Shown here one piece after another: positions 1-8,051 of a stretch of DNA of 26,948 nt (within the stretch, counting starts at the first letter, position 1; each line of letters opens with the position of its first letter). The translations under genes were made by a program, and so were the position numbers. The notes under the pieces are model-generated. The model was given only the letters and a program-made list of their open reading frames with translations. It did not search any database and was not told where the DNA came from. The stretch comes from Methanomassiliicoccaceae archaeon (GTDB lineage: Archaea > Thermoplasmatota > Thermoplasmata > Methanomassiliicoccales > Methanomethylophilaceae), in contig WRKC01000099.1 of the NCBI GenBank assembly GCA_009778275.1, positions 1 through 26,948 of the forward strand, read 5' to 3'.

Positions 1-533
1 CTGAGAGCTGCCAAATTCTGCAATATGGCTTTTTCTTTGAGTTTGCCTTCGAATTTCGCTCTGATGTTATCCTCTAACGCTTTGTAGGAGATTATGGGCC
101 TCGCCCTGACCAACGCCCCGAGCATTGAGGTGTTCACCATCGGGCGGCCGATCTCCTCGAACGAGATCCTTGTCGCATCTACCGCATGGCATTCGGCATC
201 CGTGCCGATGGCCTTTTGGAGTTCGGATACCGTACCGGGATAGTTCGCGATGATGGTCCCTCCTTTTTTGAGACCTTTGCCGACATCGACCTTGCCTATC
301 AGCGTCGGGTCGATCACAACGACAATATCCGGTTCGTAGACCTGCGTGTGTATTCTTATAGGGCCTTCCGATATTCTTGCGAACGCCCTGATGGGCGCCC
401 CCATTCGCTCCGGTCCGAACTCTGGGAAGGCCTTCACATATTTTCCAGCCTGAATGGCCACTTCGGCAAGGATCTCGTTCGCCGTAACGACTCCTTGACC
501 GCCTCTTCCGTGCCAACATATTTCTATATCCAT
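1..533 (-). CDS. porC: Pyruvate:ferredoxin oxidoreductase gamma subunit, 3'-truncated by window edge
   Basis: This is the gamma subunit of four-subunit pyruvate synthase, which interconverts acetyl-CoA + CO2 and pyruvate using ferredoxin. The reading frame starts at the ATG at 533-531 and stays open to base 1, giving 177 codons with no stop. The protein begins MDIEICWHGRGGQGVVTA; the GRGGQG stretch and the following GKYVKAFPEFGPERMGAPIR segment (about residues 31-50) are hallmark gamma-subunit motifs. FGPER-GAP favours pyruvate over 2-oxoglutarate as substrate. Family members are about 180-190 residues, so little is missing; other por genes probably lie to the left. It is divergent from ppsA. 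Longer open frames on either strand here are out-of-frame shadows. Confidence 0.9.
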   Translation of the reverse strand, partial: MDIEICWHGRGGQGVVTANEILAEVAIQAGKYVKAFPEFGPERMGAPIRAFARISEGPIRIHTQVYEPDIVVVIDPTLIGKVDVGKGLKKGGTIIANYPGTVSELQKAIGTDAECHAVDATRISFEEIGRPMVNTSMLGALVRARPIISYKALEDNIRAKFEGKLKEKAILQNLAAL

Positions 534-570
534 GTTGAATCAACTTAAAGTACCGAATACTGATATCTGA

Positions 571-577
571 TTTAAAA
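571..577 (-). promoter_or_regulatory. Putative TATA box for porC
   Basis: Read on the minus strand the sequence is TTTTAAA inside GGTTTTAAATCAG. It lies about 38-44 bases before the porC ATG, implying a leader of roughly 15 bases. Assigned from spacing and composition only. Confidence 0.4.
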
Positions 578-821
578 CCTTGCTTGTATTATAAGGAAGA
601 ATGCCATATTTTACTATAATACACATTTTTCTTTCACTTTTTTACGAAAAATGCATCTTATCCTTCGAATTTCGAAAAAATTGATTCTGCGATATAATTT
701 GCGGCAGCGGGTGCTACCATGATATGAGTAGGGGCGCCATTAGGCTGGAATAAAGATATTAAATGTGATACCATATCCGATGACATTGAAAGGTCAGTGA
801 GGGGGCGGCTGTCCCGAGCTG

Positions 822-832
822 ATAAACTAAAA
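822..832 (+). promoter_or_regulatory. Putative TATA box for ppsA
   Basis: ATAAACTAAAA lies 24-34 bases before the ppsA ATG, the distance expected for an archaeal promoter with a leaderless or nearly leaderless transcript. No Shine-Dalgarno sequence precedes the ATG. Confidence 0.45.
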
Positions 833-855
833 CTTCTTCCAAGAGTGTAATTACC

Positions 856-3162
856 ATGGATAAGAGGATAGTAGATGTCAACGAACTGCGCGTGGACGAC
901 ATACCCTATGTGGGCGGGAAAGGAGCGAACCTCGGTGAGCTCACATCGGCCGGTTTTCCTGTCCCTGGGGCATTTGTTCTCACGACCATTGCCTATGATT
1001 ACTTTTTAAACAAAAGCGGGATCGCCGACAAGATCGAAAAAGAACTGAAGAACATCGACAGATCCTCCGACCAGAGCCTTACGGATGCATCCAAGAAAAT
1101 AAGGGCTTTGTTCGAGACCTACAACATACCCGATGATCTGAAAAAAGAGATCGTCTCATGCTACAGACTGATAGTTCCCAAGGGGACCGTCGGTTTTGTC
1201 GCGGTGAGGTCCAGCGCAACGGCTGAGGACCTCCCGGATGCGAGTTTCGCCGGACAGCAGGAAACATACCTCAATGTCAAGGAAGAGGACGACCTCTTCG
1301 ATAAGATAAGGAAATGCTGGTCCTCCCTCTTTACGGCGAGGGCGATAGCATACAGGGAAAAGCAGGGGTTTGCCCACAGCGAGGTGAAATTGGCCGTGGT
1401 CATACAGAAGATGGTGAACTCCGATGTGTCCGGGATAATGTTCACGGTGGATCCGAACAACGGGGCCAAGAACATCATCATCGAAGCCGGGTACGGTCTC
1501 GGTGAGGCCATTGTCGGCGGGGAGGTTACCCCCGACACATATGAGATCGACAAATCGAAGATGACCATCACGAAGAAGAGGATCTCCGCACAAAAATGGA
1601 AATACGTCAGGGGCGCGGACGGCGGATGCCTGAAAGAAGATGTCCTCAACGGCGACGAGAAGAAACAAAAACTGGAGGACCCCCGCATCCTTGAGATAGC
1701 AGAGATGGGCCGCCAAGTGGAGATACACTACCAGAGGCCCATGGACATGGAATGGTGCATCGAGGACGGAAAGGTGTTCCTTGTGCAGGCCAGGCCCATC
1801 ACCGCGGTCGGCGGTTCCGGAGGGAACGGAAAGAGCGAGGCCTCCAGCGAGGACATCCTCCTCACCGGGCTGGGCGCAAGCCCCGGTTTCGCGACCGGCA
1901 CCGTAAGGATATATGATGAATCAATGAGCCTTGACGTCGTCAAGGACGGGGATGTCCTGGTCACGAAGATGACCATGCCGGACATGGTCCCGGCAATGAG
2001 CAGGTCCGTCGCCATAGTCACCGACGAGGGAGGAATGACCTGCCACGCGGCGATAATCTCAAGGGAGCTCGGAACGCCATGCGTCGTAGGGACCGGGGGT
2101 GCGACCTCCACTCTGAAGGACGGGGACGTCGTGACCGTTGACGGTACCACGGGAACAGTGTACAAAGGGGAAATAAAGAAGAAACAAGAAGCCAGCGGAC
2201 CCGCTGCGGATGCGGTCTCGGCCGAGTACATTCCCATCACCGGGACCAAGGTCATGGTGAATATGAGCATGCCTACGAAGGCCGACGATATCGCAAAACT
2301 CCCTTGTGACGGCGTTGGTCTCATGAGAAGCGAATTCCTCTTTACCAATTACATCGGGGAACACCCCTGCGCCGTCATCGATGACGGAAGGTCAGAGGAA
2401 CTGATCGACAAGCTTGCGGAAGGCATTTCGAAGGTCGCGAGGGCTTTCTATCCGAGACCGGTGATCCTCAGGACATCGGACTTCAAAACGAACGAGTACC
2501 GCGACATGAAGGGCGGCGTTGACTATGAACCGGAAGAAGAGAATCCGATGATCGGCTGGAGAGGATGCTCCAGATATGTCTCGGATAATTACAGGGAAGC
2601 GTTCATGTGCGAGCTCATGGCCATAAAGAAGGTCCGTGACGAGTTCGGATTGAAGAACATCCATGTTATGCTGCCCTTTGTCAGGACCATTTTCGAAGTG
2701 GAGGACATCATCAGCATGATGACCAGCGTCGGCCTTAAAAGAGGGCTCGACTTCAAGCTCTATTTCATGGCGGAGATCCCCGTCAACATATTCATGGCCG
2801 AGGAGTTCTGCAAATACTGCGACGCATTCTCGATAGGCTCCAACGATCTTACCCAGCTTGTTCTGGGATGCGACCGCGACTCGGACATCCTGGGACGCAT
2901 GGGTTACTTCGATGAAAGGAACCCCGGCGTGAAAGCGGCCATATCTCAGCTCATCAAAGTGGCGCACAAGAACGGAAAGACCGTGGGCATATGCGGGCAG
3001 GGGCCCTCCGTATACCCTGAGTTCGCCGAGTTCTTGGTCGAGGAAGGGATCGACTCCATTTCGCTCAATCCGGACACATTCGCGAAAACAAAGAGGAACA
3101 TCGCGTCTGCCGAACAGAGGGTATTGCTGAATAACCTCAGGGAGCTCAAAAACAAGAAGTGA
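856..3162 (+). CDS. ppsA: Phosphoenolpyruvate synthase
   Basis: Converts pyruvate + ATP to PEP + AMP + phosphate, the entry to gluconeogenesis. The 768 residues are close to the usual size of about 790. Domain order is normal: N-terminal ATP-grasp/PPDK domain (GGKGANLGELT at 20-30, VRSSATAEDLPDASFAGQQ at 117-135), swivelling phosphohistidine domain with GGMTCHAAIISRELGTP (catalytic His397), and C-terminal PEP-binding barrel with GLMRSEFL, GSNDLTQL and GICGQGPS. The ATG at 856 gives the expected N-terminus. PorC, encoded divergently, makes pyruvate, the PpsA substrate, so shared control through the 322-base gap is plausible. The gene ends exactly where the convergent CBS-ParB gene ends. Confidence 0.97.
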   Translation: MDKRIVDVNELRVDDIPYVGGKGANLGELTSAGFPVPGAFVLTTIAYDYFLNKSGIADKIEKELKNIDRSSDQSLTDASKKIRALFETYNIPDDLKKEIVSCYRLIVPKGTVGFVAVRSSATAEDLPDASFAGQQETYLNVKEEDDLFDKIRKCWSSLFTARAIAYREKQGFAHSEVKLAVVIQKMVNSDVSGIMFTVDPNNGAKNIIIEAGYGLGEAIVGGEVTPDTYEIDKSKMTITKKRISAQKWKYVRGADGGCLKEDVLNGDEKKQKLEDPRILEIAEMGRQVEIHYQRPMDMEWCIEDGKVFLVQARPITAVGGSGGNGKSEASSEDILLTGLGASPGFATGTVRIYDESMSLDVVKDGDVLVTKMTMPDMVPAMSRSVAIVTDEGGMTCHAAIISRELGTPCVVGTGGATSTLKDGDVVTVDGTTGTVYKGEIKKKQEASGPAADAVSAEYIPITGTKVMVNMSMPTKADDIAKLPCDGVGLMRSEFLFTNYIGEHPCAVIDDGRSEELIDKLAEGISKVARAFYPRPVILRTSDFKTNEYRDMKGGVDYEPEEENPMIGWRGCSRYVSDNYREAFMCELMAIKKVRDEFGLKNIHVMLPFVRTIFEVEDIISMMTSVGLKRGLDFKLYFMAEIPVNIFMAEEFCKYCDAFSIGSNDLTQLVLGCDRDSDILGRMGYFDERNPGVKAAISQLIKVAHKNGKTVGICGQGPSVYPEFAEFLVEEGIDSISLNPDTFAKTKRNIASAEQRVLLNNLRELKNKK

Positions 3163-4011
3163 TCAGCGGTTGAGGGCGTCAGTGTCCTCGATGAGCCTCT
3201 CGTTCAGACCGTTCACCTGCTCCTGCGGGAGCAGCATGGTGGTCACTTCCATGAGGGGGTGCTTAGCACCCTCTATTATCTTTACATCGGCAAGCGTCTT
3301 GAGGCCCCACTTCTCAGCGGTCTTCTCCAGGCCGAGCCTTATGTTAAGGTCGTTTGGCTCGAGCACTATGGCTTTGAAGGCTCCGAGCCCCATCATCTGA
3401 GCCGCCATTATCCTGTGGTGGCCGTCGACAACAAGGTACCCGTTCCTTCTTTTTATCACTATAAGCGGTTCATTCAGCCCCCTTTTTATCTCGAATTGGC
3501 GGCCTATCAGTTCGTCCATGTAGACCTCTTTTTGAGAGGGTAGAAGTTCCTTTATGGGGACATCCTGGTTGGATATCTTGAATCTTATTCCGTTCTGCTG
3601 CTCCAGCAGATTCTTCACCGACATCACCTTAGCGGGCCTGGATTTTTCTATCTGGGACCTTACGATGTCTATGTTGGAGATTATCCCCACGATCTTCTTC
3701 TCTTCGTTCACCACCGGCAGATTCCTGAGCCCGTACCTGAAAAGCACCCTGGTGGCGTCATCGATGGATGTCGAAGGCATTACGCAAAGGGTCCCCGGCC
3801 TCATGACCTCCCTTATCTTCGCGTCCGGTCTGTCATTGAACCTCAGAAGCTCCTTCGCCGTAACGTATCCGAGCAGGTATTCGTTCTCCGCGATCGGGAA
3901 ACCGTGAAAGCTTGACGTGATCATCTTTTCCCTTACCTGCCCGACCGTCATGTCCGGGGTTACCGTTTGGACGTTCCTTATCATGTAATCGGAGACTGTC
4001 GGAGTTGCCAT
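3163..4011 (-). CDS. Tandem CBS-domain protein with ParB/sulfiredoxin-like domain
   Basis: The 282-residue protein has two CBS motifs (about 7-58 and 66-120), which in other proteins bind adenine nucleotides or S-adenosylmethionine as a regulatory module. A linker leads to a ParB N-terminal-like fold (about 148-220) with the box VVDGHHRIMAAQ at 194-205. ParB-like folds include DNA-partition CTPases, nucleases and sulfiredoxin-like kinases; which activity is present cannot be told from sequence. No helix-turn-helix or ParB C-terminal dimer domain is visible and no ParA gene is adjacent, so chromosome partition is doubtful. It is convergent with ppsA with no gap and divergent from the fused transporter gene. 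An energy- or cofactor-sensing role is inference. Confidence 0.8.
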   Translation of the reverse strand: MATPTVSDYMIRNVQTVTPDMTVGQVREKMITSSFHGFPIAENEYLLGYVTAKELLRFNDRPDAKIREVMRPGTLCVMPSTSIDDATRVLFRYGLRNLPVVNEEKKIVGIISNIDIVRSQIEKSRPAKVMSVKNLLEQQNGIRFKISNQDVPIKELLPSQKEVYMDELIGRQFEIKRGLNEPLIVIKRRNGYLVVDGHHRIMAAQMMGLGAFKAIVLEPNDLNIRLGLEKTAEKWGLKTLADVKIIEGAKHPLMEVTTMLLPQEQVNGLNERLIEDTDALNR

Positions 4012-4078
4012 CTTATCGATACCCTATCTTGCAAGAGAATGAAAACCCTTTGTACAATTGAATATAATTAAATATGAA

Positions 4079-4088
4079 AAATTTATTA
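4079..4088 (+). promoter_or_regulatory. Putative TATA box for fused transporter gene
   Basis: AAATTTATTA lies 43-52 bases before the preferred ATG at 4131, predicting a leader of about 20-25 bases that carries the purine-rich GAGGAAG at 4121-4127. This supports 4131 over the in-frame ATG at 4074, which would fall upstream of the transcript start. Confidence 0.45.
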
Positions 4089-4117
4089 CGAAGTATCACG
4101 AAATCTATAATTCGTAA
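4086..4117. promoter_or_regulatory. Inverted repeat in promoter/leader of fused transporter gene
   Basis: TTACGAA (4086-4092) and its exact complement TTCGTAA (4111-4117) are separated by 18 bases. The left arm touches the TATA box and the right arm lies just before the ribosome-binding site. The position suits a repressor operator; the regulator is unknown. Confidence 0.4.
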
Positions 4118-4130
4118 CAAGAGGAAGAAA

Positions 4131-6293
4131 ATGAATGTCAGGGTCATTTCGATTGCCGCTGTGCTGATAATGTTCTCCGGGCTGTCGATCGCCGCGATCT
4201 GCAACGTCTCGGACGGTGCGGTACCGATAACGGTCACGGACGGTACGGGACAGACATTTGAATACACCGAACCCACCGAACGTATCGTGACCATGGGCTA
4301 CGCCTCGACGCTCACCGTAGCGATGCTGGGTGAGATGGACAAAATAATCGCCGTGGATGCGTATTCCACTTACGAATATTCTAAAGATGAGCGTTTGAAA
4401 GGGCTCAAAGCTGAAGATATGGGCAGCATCTTTTACGCTTCCAATAACGATAAGATCGTAACAAAATTCCTCCAGTGGGTGGATGACGGGAAAATGAGCT
4501 TCGATGACACGATCGTTCTCACTACATACGAGAATGCGCTTGTGCTGCGGGGTCTGCTCAACGGCGCCGGGTTCGAAAAGGTACTGGTGTACCGCTACAT
4601 AACCGAATACAACGAGATCGTGGACTTCGTGAACAGCATGTCCGTCATTGTGACGGGGGGCACCACCGACCTCGTGAAGAACATGAGGCTGGTCAAAGAA
4701 ACGATCGATAACGGCCTTAGCGAGGACATTCCGCAAGCGTCCGCATTCGGAGTGTGGTACTCTTCATCGGCTGGGTACTCGGTCCTCAACAGCGGCTCGA
4801 TCACGGTATCGCTGATCGAAGCTGCAGGGGGCATCAACGTAGGGTTCAATGAGAGCAGCAAGGCGGACAGATACGGCGACAAAAGCACCATCGTACAGTT
4901 GGTGGGCGCATATCCGGATGCGATCGTGTTCCTGCCTGAAAGCTATACGAGGGACCACACCGTAGGCGAATTCAGGAACGAGGTCCTCAATGGGAACATG
5001 AATGTTACGATCGTCCCGATGAAGGCTAACTGGAACAACTATTGTCCGGATGCCGCGGAGGGCCTGTGGGTGTTCGCCTGCGCTTTGTACCCGGACCTGT
5101 TCGAGGGAGATGTCCCTCATGGTGATGAGGGGTCGCCGGGTTCCAACCTGCTCCTTTACGCTGCTGCGGGGATCGTTGCGTTGTTAGCTATATTTGGGGC
5201 CGCATACTTCCTGTTAGGGGCCGTGAAACATTCGATGGGCGGCATACTCAGAAGGGAAAGAAAGAATCCGAATAGGGGCAGGAAGGGGAGAAGACTGCTC
5301 CTTACTGTCGCCTTGCTTGCGGCGATAATGATATTCTCTGTGCTTCTAGACCTCTCCTGGGCGGGAGATCATCCTCTGTCCCTCAAGGAGGTGTGGGATG
5401 TTCTCATCGGTGCGGGTACCAGCACGAATGACATCATCGTTAAGGGATTCAATTCTCCGAGGGTCGTCTTCGGGATCTTTGTAGGTGCGGCGCTCAGCGT
5501 CACGGGCGGCGTGATGCAGGCCGTCTTCAGGAATCCTCTGGCCTCCCCTTATCTTCTCGGGCTTTCGGCAGGCGCTTCGCTTGGTGCATCCATCGCGATA
5601 TTGTTCTCCGTATCGATGATACCTCTGGCTTTGACCCAGCCTATTCTGGCGTTCGTCTTCTGCCTCGGGACGATGCTCCTTGTGTATATGCTGTCGAGGG
5701 CGGGAGGCTATGTCCGGACAGAGACCCTTATCCTCGCGGGCGTGGCGGTAACGGCCTTGATCTCCGCGATCGTATCTTTCCTTACATACATCGCCCCCAG
5801 CGAAAAGATGGGGGCCATCGTTTTCTGGTCCATGGGAAGTCTGTCCAAGGTCACATGGGACGAGATGGCCTTCAGCATACCAGTGATCATAGCGGGGATA
5901 ATCCTGATGTTGTCGCAATCGAAGAACCTTAACGCGATGATGCTGGGAGACTCCCACGCCATGGACCTGGGGGTGGATGTCCGTAGGGTCAGGCTGTTCC
6001 TTCTGATCATCTCCTCGCTTGTCGTGGCCGCCGCGGTCGCGTTCGTGGGGGCGATCGGTTTCATAGGACTGGTCATACCGCACATCTTCCGGCTCCTTCT
6101 TGGCCCGGATAACCGCCTGATCCTGCCGCTGAGCGCCTTCGGAGGTGCCGCTTTCATCCTGTTGTGCGACTACATTGCACACGTCGTCGCACCTTATTAC
6201 GGGGTCATGCCTATCGGGATCGTCACGGCTTTCATCGGCGCTCCGTTCTTCATATATCTGCTTTCCAGAAAGAGAAGCGAGGTGGGATGGTGA
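4131..6293 (+). CDS. Fused substrate-binding protein and BtuC/FecCD-type ABC permease
   Basis: One frame encodes two importer parts that are normally separate. After an N-terminal hydrophobic signal (residues 1-24), residues about 30-330 form a periplasmic-binding domain of the iron-siderophore/cobalamin class. An extra membrane segment (about 338-364) and a basic loop (RRERKNPNRGRKGRR, 374-388) follow, then a multi-spanning permease (about 389-720) with the family signature GGVMQAVFRNPLASPYLLGL at 459-478. The basic loop is cytoplasmic by the positive-inside rule, which puts the binding domain outside. The start at 4131 is preferred because GAGGAAG precedes it; an in-frame ATG at 4074 would add 19 basic residues. 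The ATPase gene overlaps the 3' end. Substrate (ferric chelate, cobalamin or other metal complex) is not determined. A separate paralogous system lies at 21526-24537. Confidence 0.9.
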   Translation: MNVRVISIAAVLIMFSGLSIAAICNVSDGAVPITVTDGTGQTFEYTEPTERIVTMGYASTLTVAMLGEMDKIIAVDAYSTYEYSKDERLKGLKAEDMGSIFYASNNDKIVTKFLQWVDDGKMSFDDTIVLTTYENALVLRGLLNGAGFEKVLVYRYITEYNEIVDFVNSMSVIVTGGTTDLVKNMRLVKETIDNGLSEDIPQASAFGVWYSSSAGYSVLNSGSITVSLIEAAGGINVGFNESSKADRYGDKSTIVQLVGAYPDAIVFLPESYTRDHTVGEFRNEVLNGNMNVTIVPMKANWNNYCPDAAEGLWVFACALYPDLFEGDVPHGDEGSPGSNLLLYAAAGIVALLAIFGAAYFLLGAVKHSMGGILRRERKNPNRGRKGRRLLLTVALLAAIMIFSVLLDLSWAGDHPLSLKEVWDVLIGAGTSTNDIIVKGFNSPRVVFGIFVGAALSVTGGVMQAVFRNPLASPYLLGLSAGASLGASIAILFSVSMIPLALTQPILAFVFCLGTMLLVYMLSRAGGYVRTETLILAGVAVTALISAIVSFLTYIAPSEKMGAIVFWSMGSLSKVTWDEMAFSIPVIIAGIILMLSQSKNLNAMMLGDSHAMDLGVDVRRVRLFLLIISSLVVAAAVAFVGAIGFIGLVIPHIFRLLLGPDNRLILPLSAFGGAAFILLCDYIAHVVAPYYGVMPIGIVTAFIGAPFFIYLLSRKRSEVGW

Positions 6294-7078
6294 GCATACT
6301 CGACATCAAGTCCCTGTCGTACAGATACGACAACAAGACCGTTCTGGACCAGATCACGCTTGGCATCAGAGGCGGAGAGATGATCGGGATACTCGGACCG
6401 AACGGCTGCGGTAAGACCACGCTTCTCAAGAACCTCAACAAGAACCTGAGCCCTCACGGCGGATGCGTCCTGATAAGCGGGACCGATATCGACACCATCT
6501 CAAAAAAAGAGATAGCCAGGAGCATCGCGGCCGTACCCCAGTCCAACGAGATCAGGTTCGCCTTCACCGTAAGGGAGATAGTGAGCATGGGCAGGATGCC
6601 GTTCCAGGAGTCCCTTATGGGGGAGACCAGGGAAGATAGTGAGATAATAGATCTGGCAATGGAACAGACCGGTCTGACGGAGTTCGCGGAAAGGTACATC
6701 AACACCCTCAGCGGGGGTGAGAGACAGCGCGCCATTATTGCCAGAGCGATAACCCAGACACCGAAGATAATACTCATGGATGAACCCACCCTGCATTTGG
6801 ACATCAACATGCAGTTCGAGGTCCTGGACCTCATTCAGAAACTTTCGAGGGAGAAGGACCTTACCGTTGTCATCGTTTCGCATGACCTCCCCATGGTGAC
6901 GAGGTACTGCGACCGCATAGTGCTCATACACGATCACAAAGTGTTCGCGATGGGGGCTCCCGAAGATGTTCTCACCAAGGAAAATATCAGAACAGTCTTC
7001 AACGTCGATGCCGAGTTGGAAAAGGACCCTCGGACTGGAAAGAGCACGGTGCGCCTTTTCGGCTCGTGCAAAGAATAA
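6287..7078 (+). CDS. ABC transporter ATPase, iron/cobalamin type
   Basis: This 263-residue ATPase powers the fused importer just upstream. It has Walker A GPNGCGKT (37-44), signature LSGGERQ (141-147), Walker B ILMDEP (162-167), and an H-loop VIVSHD near residue 195. The ATG at 6287 overlaps the last seven bases of the permease gene and is preceded by GAGGTGG, so translational coupling is likely; a GTG at 6290 is a second possibility. A longer open frame upstream lies inside the permease and is not coding. Size and motifs match the FecE/BtuD class. Confidence 0.93.
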   Translation: MVSILDIKSLSYRYDNKTVLDQITLGIRGGEMIGILGPNGCGKTTLLKNLNKNLSPHGGCVLISGTDIDTISKKEIARSIAAVPQSNEIRFAFTVREIVSMGRMPFQESLMGETREDSEIIDLAMEQTGLTEFAERYINTLSGGERQRAIIARAITQTPKIILMDEPTLHLDINMQFEVLDLIQKLSREKDLTVVIVSHDLPMVTRYCDRIVLIHDHKVFAMGAPEDVLTKENIRTVFNVDAELEKDPRTGKSTVRLFGSCKE

Positions 7079-7112
7079 GGGTCTGGCATCGATTTCGGCC
7101 TTGAAAGAACCA

Positions 7113-7122
7113 TTAAATATTA
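7113..7122 (+). promoter_or_regulatory. TATA box for tRNA-Asp
   Basis: TTAAATATTA lies 23-32 bases before the first base of the tRNA, the standard position for an archaeal tRNA promoter. Confidence 0.55.
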
Positions 7123-7144
7123 TCTCTTATTATCAGGGCATACT

Positions 7145-7217
7145 GCCCTGGTAGTGTAGTGGCCTATCATGAAGCCCTGTCGAGGCTTCGACTCGGATTC
7201 GAATTCCGGCCAGGGCG
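7145..7217 (+). tRNA. tRNA-Asp (anticodon GTC)
   Basis: The 73-base cloverleaf folds completely. Acceptor GCCCTGG (7145-7151) pairs with CCAGGGC (7210-7216), with discriminator G7217. The anticodon stem is AAGCC/GGCTT around loop CTGTCGA, placing GTC at 7179-7181. The T arm is TCGGA-TTCGAAT-TCCGG. The 3' CCA is not encoded and no intron is present. The D arm and anticodon stem are nearly identical to those of tRNA-Glu at 25425. Confidence 0.93.
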
Positions 7218-7273
7218 CTCATATTCTCTGCAACTGCCCGATCGCAATCGTCGAATGGTGATACCGAAAAATC

Positions 7274-7280
7274 TTTTTAT
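7274..7280 (+). promoter_or_regulatory. TATA box for panD
   Basis: TTTTTAT ends 22 bases before the ATG at 7303. It helps fix that start and predicts a leaderless mRNA. Confidence 0.5.
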
Positions 7281-7302
7281 CATACGTGCTACCCTGTATG
7301 TT

Positions 7303-7650
7303 ATGCGATGGATGCTAAGAAGCAAGATCCATAGGGCAACGGTCACAGGTACCCGGCTCGACTATGAAGGAAGCGTCACAATAGATGAGGCACTCCTAGA
7401 GAAAGCTGGGATCTGGGTGGGGGAGAAGGTCACCATTGCGAACGTCAACAACGGCGCGCGTTTCGAGACCTATGTTTTCAGAGGCGACAGGGGCACGGGC
7501 ATCGTAGCGATCAACGGCGCTGCGGCCAGGCTTTGCGAGAAAGGCGACAAGATAATAATCATGGGATATGAGCTTACCTCGGAGCCGATAAGCGCAAAAG
7601 TGGTTCTGGTCGATGATGACAATAGAACAGTCAAGGAATTCGTGTATTGA
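7303..7650 (+). CDS. panD: Aspartate 1-decarboxylase, pyruvoyl type
   Basis: Decarboxylates aspartate to beta-alanine for pantothenate and coenzyme A synthesis. The 115-residue protein aligns by eye along the length of bacterial PanD: MLRSKIHRATVTG at the N-terminus, the YEGS self-cleavage site (Gly23-Ser24, where serine becomes the pyruvoyl group), NNGARFETY around 49-57 and IVAINGAAARL at 67-77. A longer open frame would begin inside the tRNA at 7159 and is rejected; the TATA box at 7274-7280 supports the ATG at 7303, with 7312 as an alternative. Its stop overlaps the rnhA start by one base. Many archaea make beta-alanine with the unrelated PLP enzyme MfnA, so a bacterial-type PanD is notable. 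Confidence 0.9.
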   Translation: MRWMLRSKIHRATVTGTRLDYEGSVTIDEALLEKAGIWVGEKVTIANVNNGARFETYVFRGDRGTGIVAINGAAARLCEKGDKIIIMGYELTSEPISAKVVLVDDDNRTVKEFVY

Positions 7651-8051
7651 TGTACAGAATATTCTCGGACGGAGGATCAAGGGGTAATCCCGGACCTTCC
7701 GCATACGCGATCGTCGTCACCAAGGATGATGTCGTGATCCATCAGCATTCCGAATTCCTGGGCATCAACACCAACAACTACGCCGAATACCGAGGACTGA
7801 TAGCCGGGCTGACAAAGGCTATCGAGTTGAAAGCGGACGATGTCGAGTTCATCATGGATTCTGAGCTTGTCATCAAACAGATGAGGGGGGAATACAAAGT
7901 GAAGAATGAGAATGTCAGGAACCTGCACCTCGATGCAAAGGCCCTTTCTTCGCTCATACCGAACATCACATTCAGAAATGTGCGGCGTTCGGAGATGCTC
8001 ATCCCTCTTGCCGATGCTTTATTGAACAAGGAGCTGGATAGGCATCAGTGA
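7650..8051 (+). CDS. rnhA: Ribonuclease HI
   Basis: Cleaves the RNA strand of RNA-DNA hybrids. The 133-residue protein has the expected acidic residues: Asp7 in FSDGGSRGNPGP, Glu46 in NNYAEYRGL, Asp70 in IMDSELVIKQM, and Asp122 in PLADALLN. It lacks the basic-protrusion insert of the E. coli enzyme, as short archaeal type-1 forms do. The ATG at 7650 overlaps the panD stop (TGATG), so the two are cotranscribed and probably coupled; a TTG three bases earlier is less likely. Its last seven bases overlap the convergent hisS gene. Confidence 0.92.
   Translation: MYRIFSDGGSRGNPGPSAYAIVVTKDDVVIHQHSEFLGINTNNYAEYRGLIAGLTKAIELKADDVEFIMDSELVIKQMRGEYKVKNENVRNLHLDAKALSSLIPNITFRNVRRSEMLIPLADALLNKELDRHQ

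Larger units (their letters stand above)
534..855. other. Divergent intergenic region between porC and ppsA
   Basis: This 322-base gap is AT-rich from about 540 to 720 and GC-richer near 795-815. No protein gene longer than about ten codons is convincing. It holds the porC TATA candidate (571-577), a TATA-like GATATAATTT at about 692-701, another AT-rich box near 742-754, and the ppsA TATA candidate (822-832). The extra boxes leave room for a small RNA or a second ppsA promoter, but no clear RNA fold or family was recognised. Confidence 0.5.

Noticed and set aside
67..548. Open frames on both strands (158 and 120 codons) over the left edge
   Set aside because: They are shadows of the porC frame, which shows clear family motifs in a different minus-strand frame and only lacks a stop because the window ends.
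768..830. C/D box small RNA
   Set aside because: GATGA and CTGA elements occur, but the D' and C' boxes and terminal stem are not convincing.
5346..6182. Minus-strand open frame of 278 codons
   Set aside because: Composition dominated by charged residues, Gln and His with no domains; it mirrors the permease.
7159..7302. N-terminal extension of panD beginning inside tRNA-Asp
   Set aside because: It overlaps the tRNA, lies upstream of the TATA box and has no similarity to PanD.
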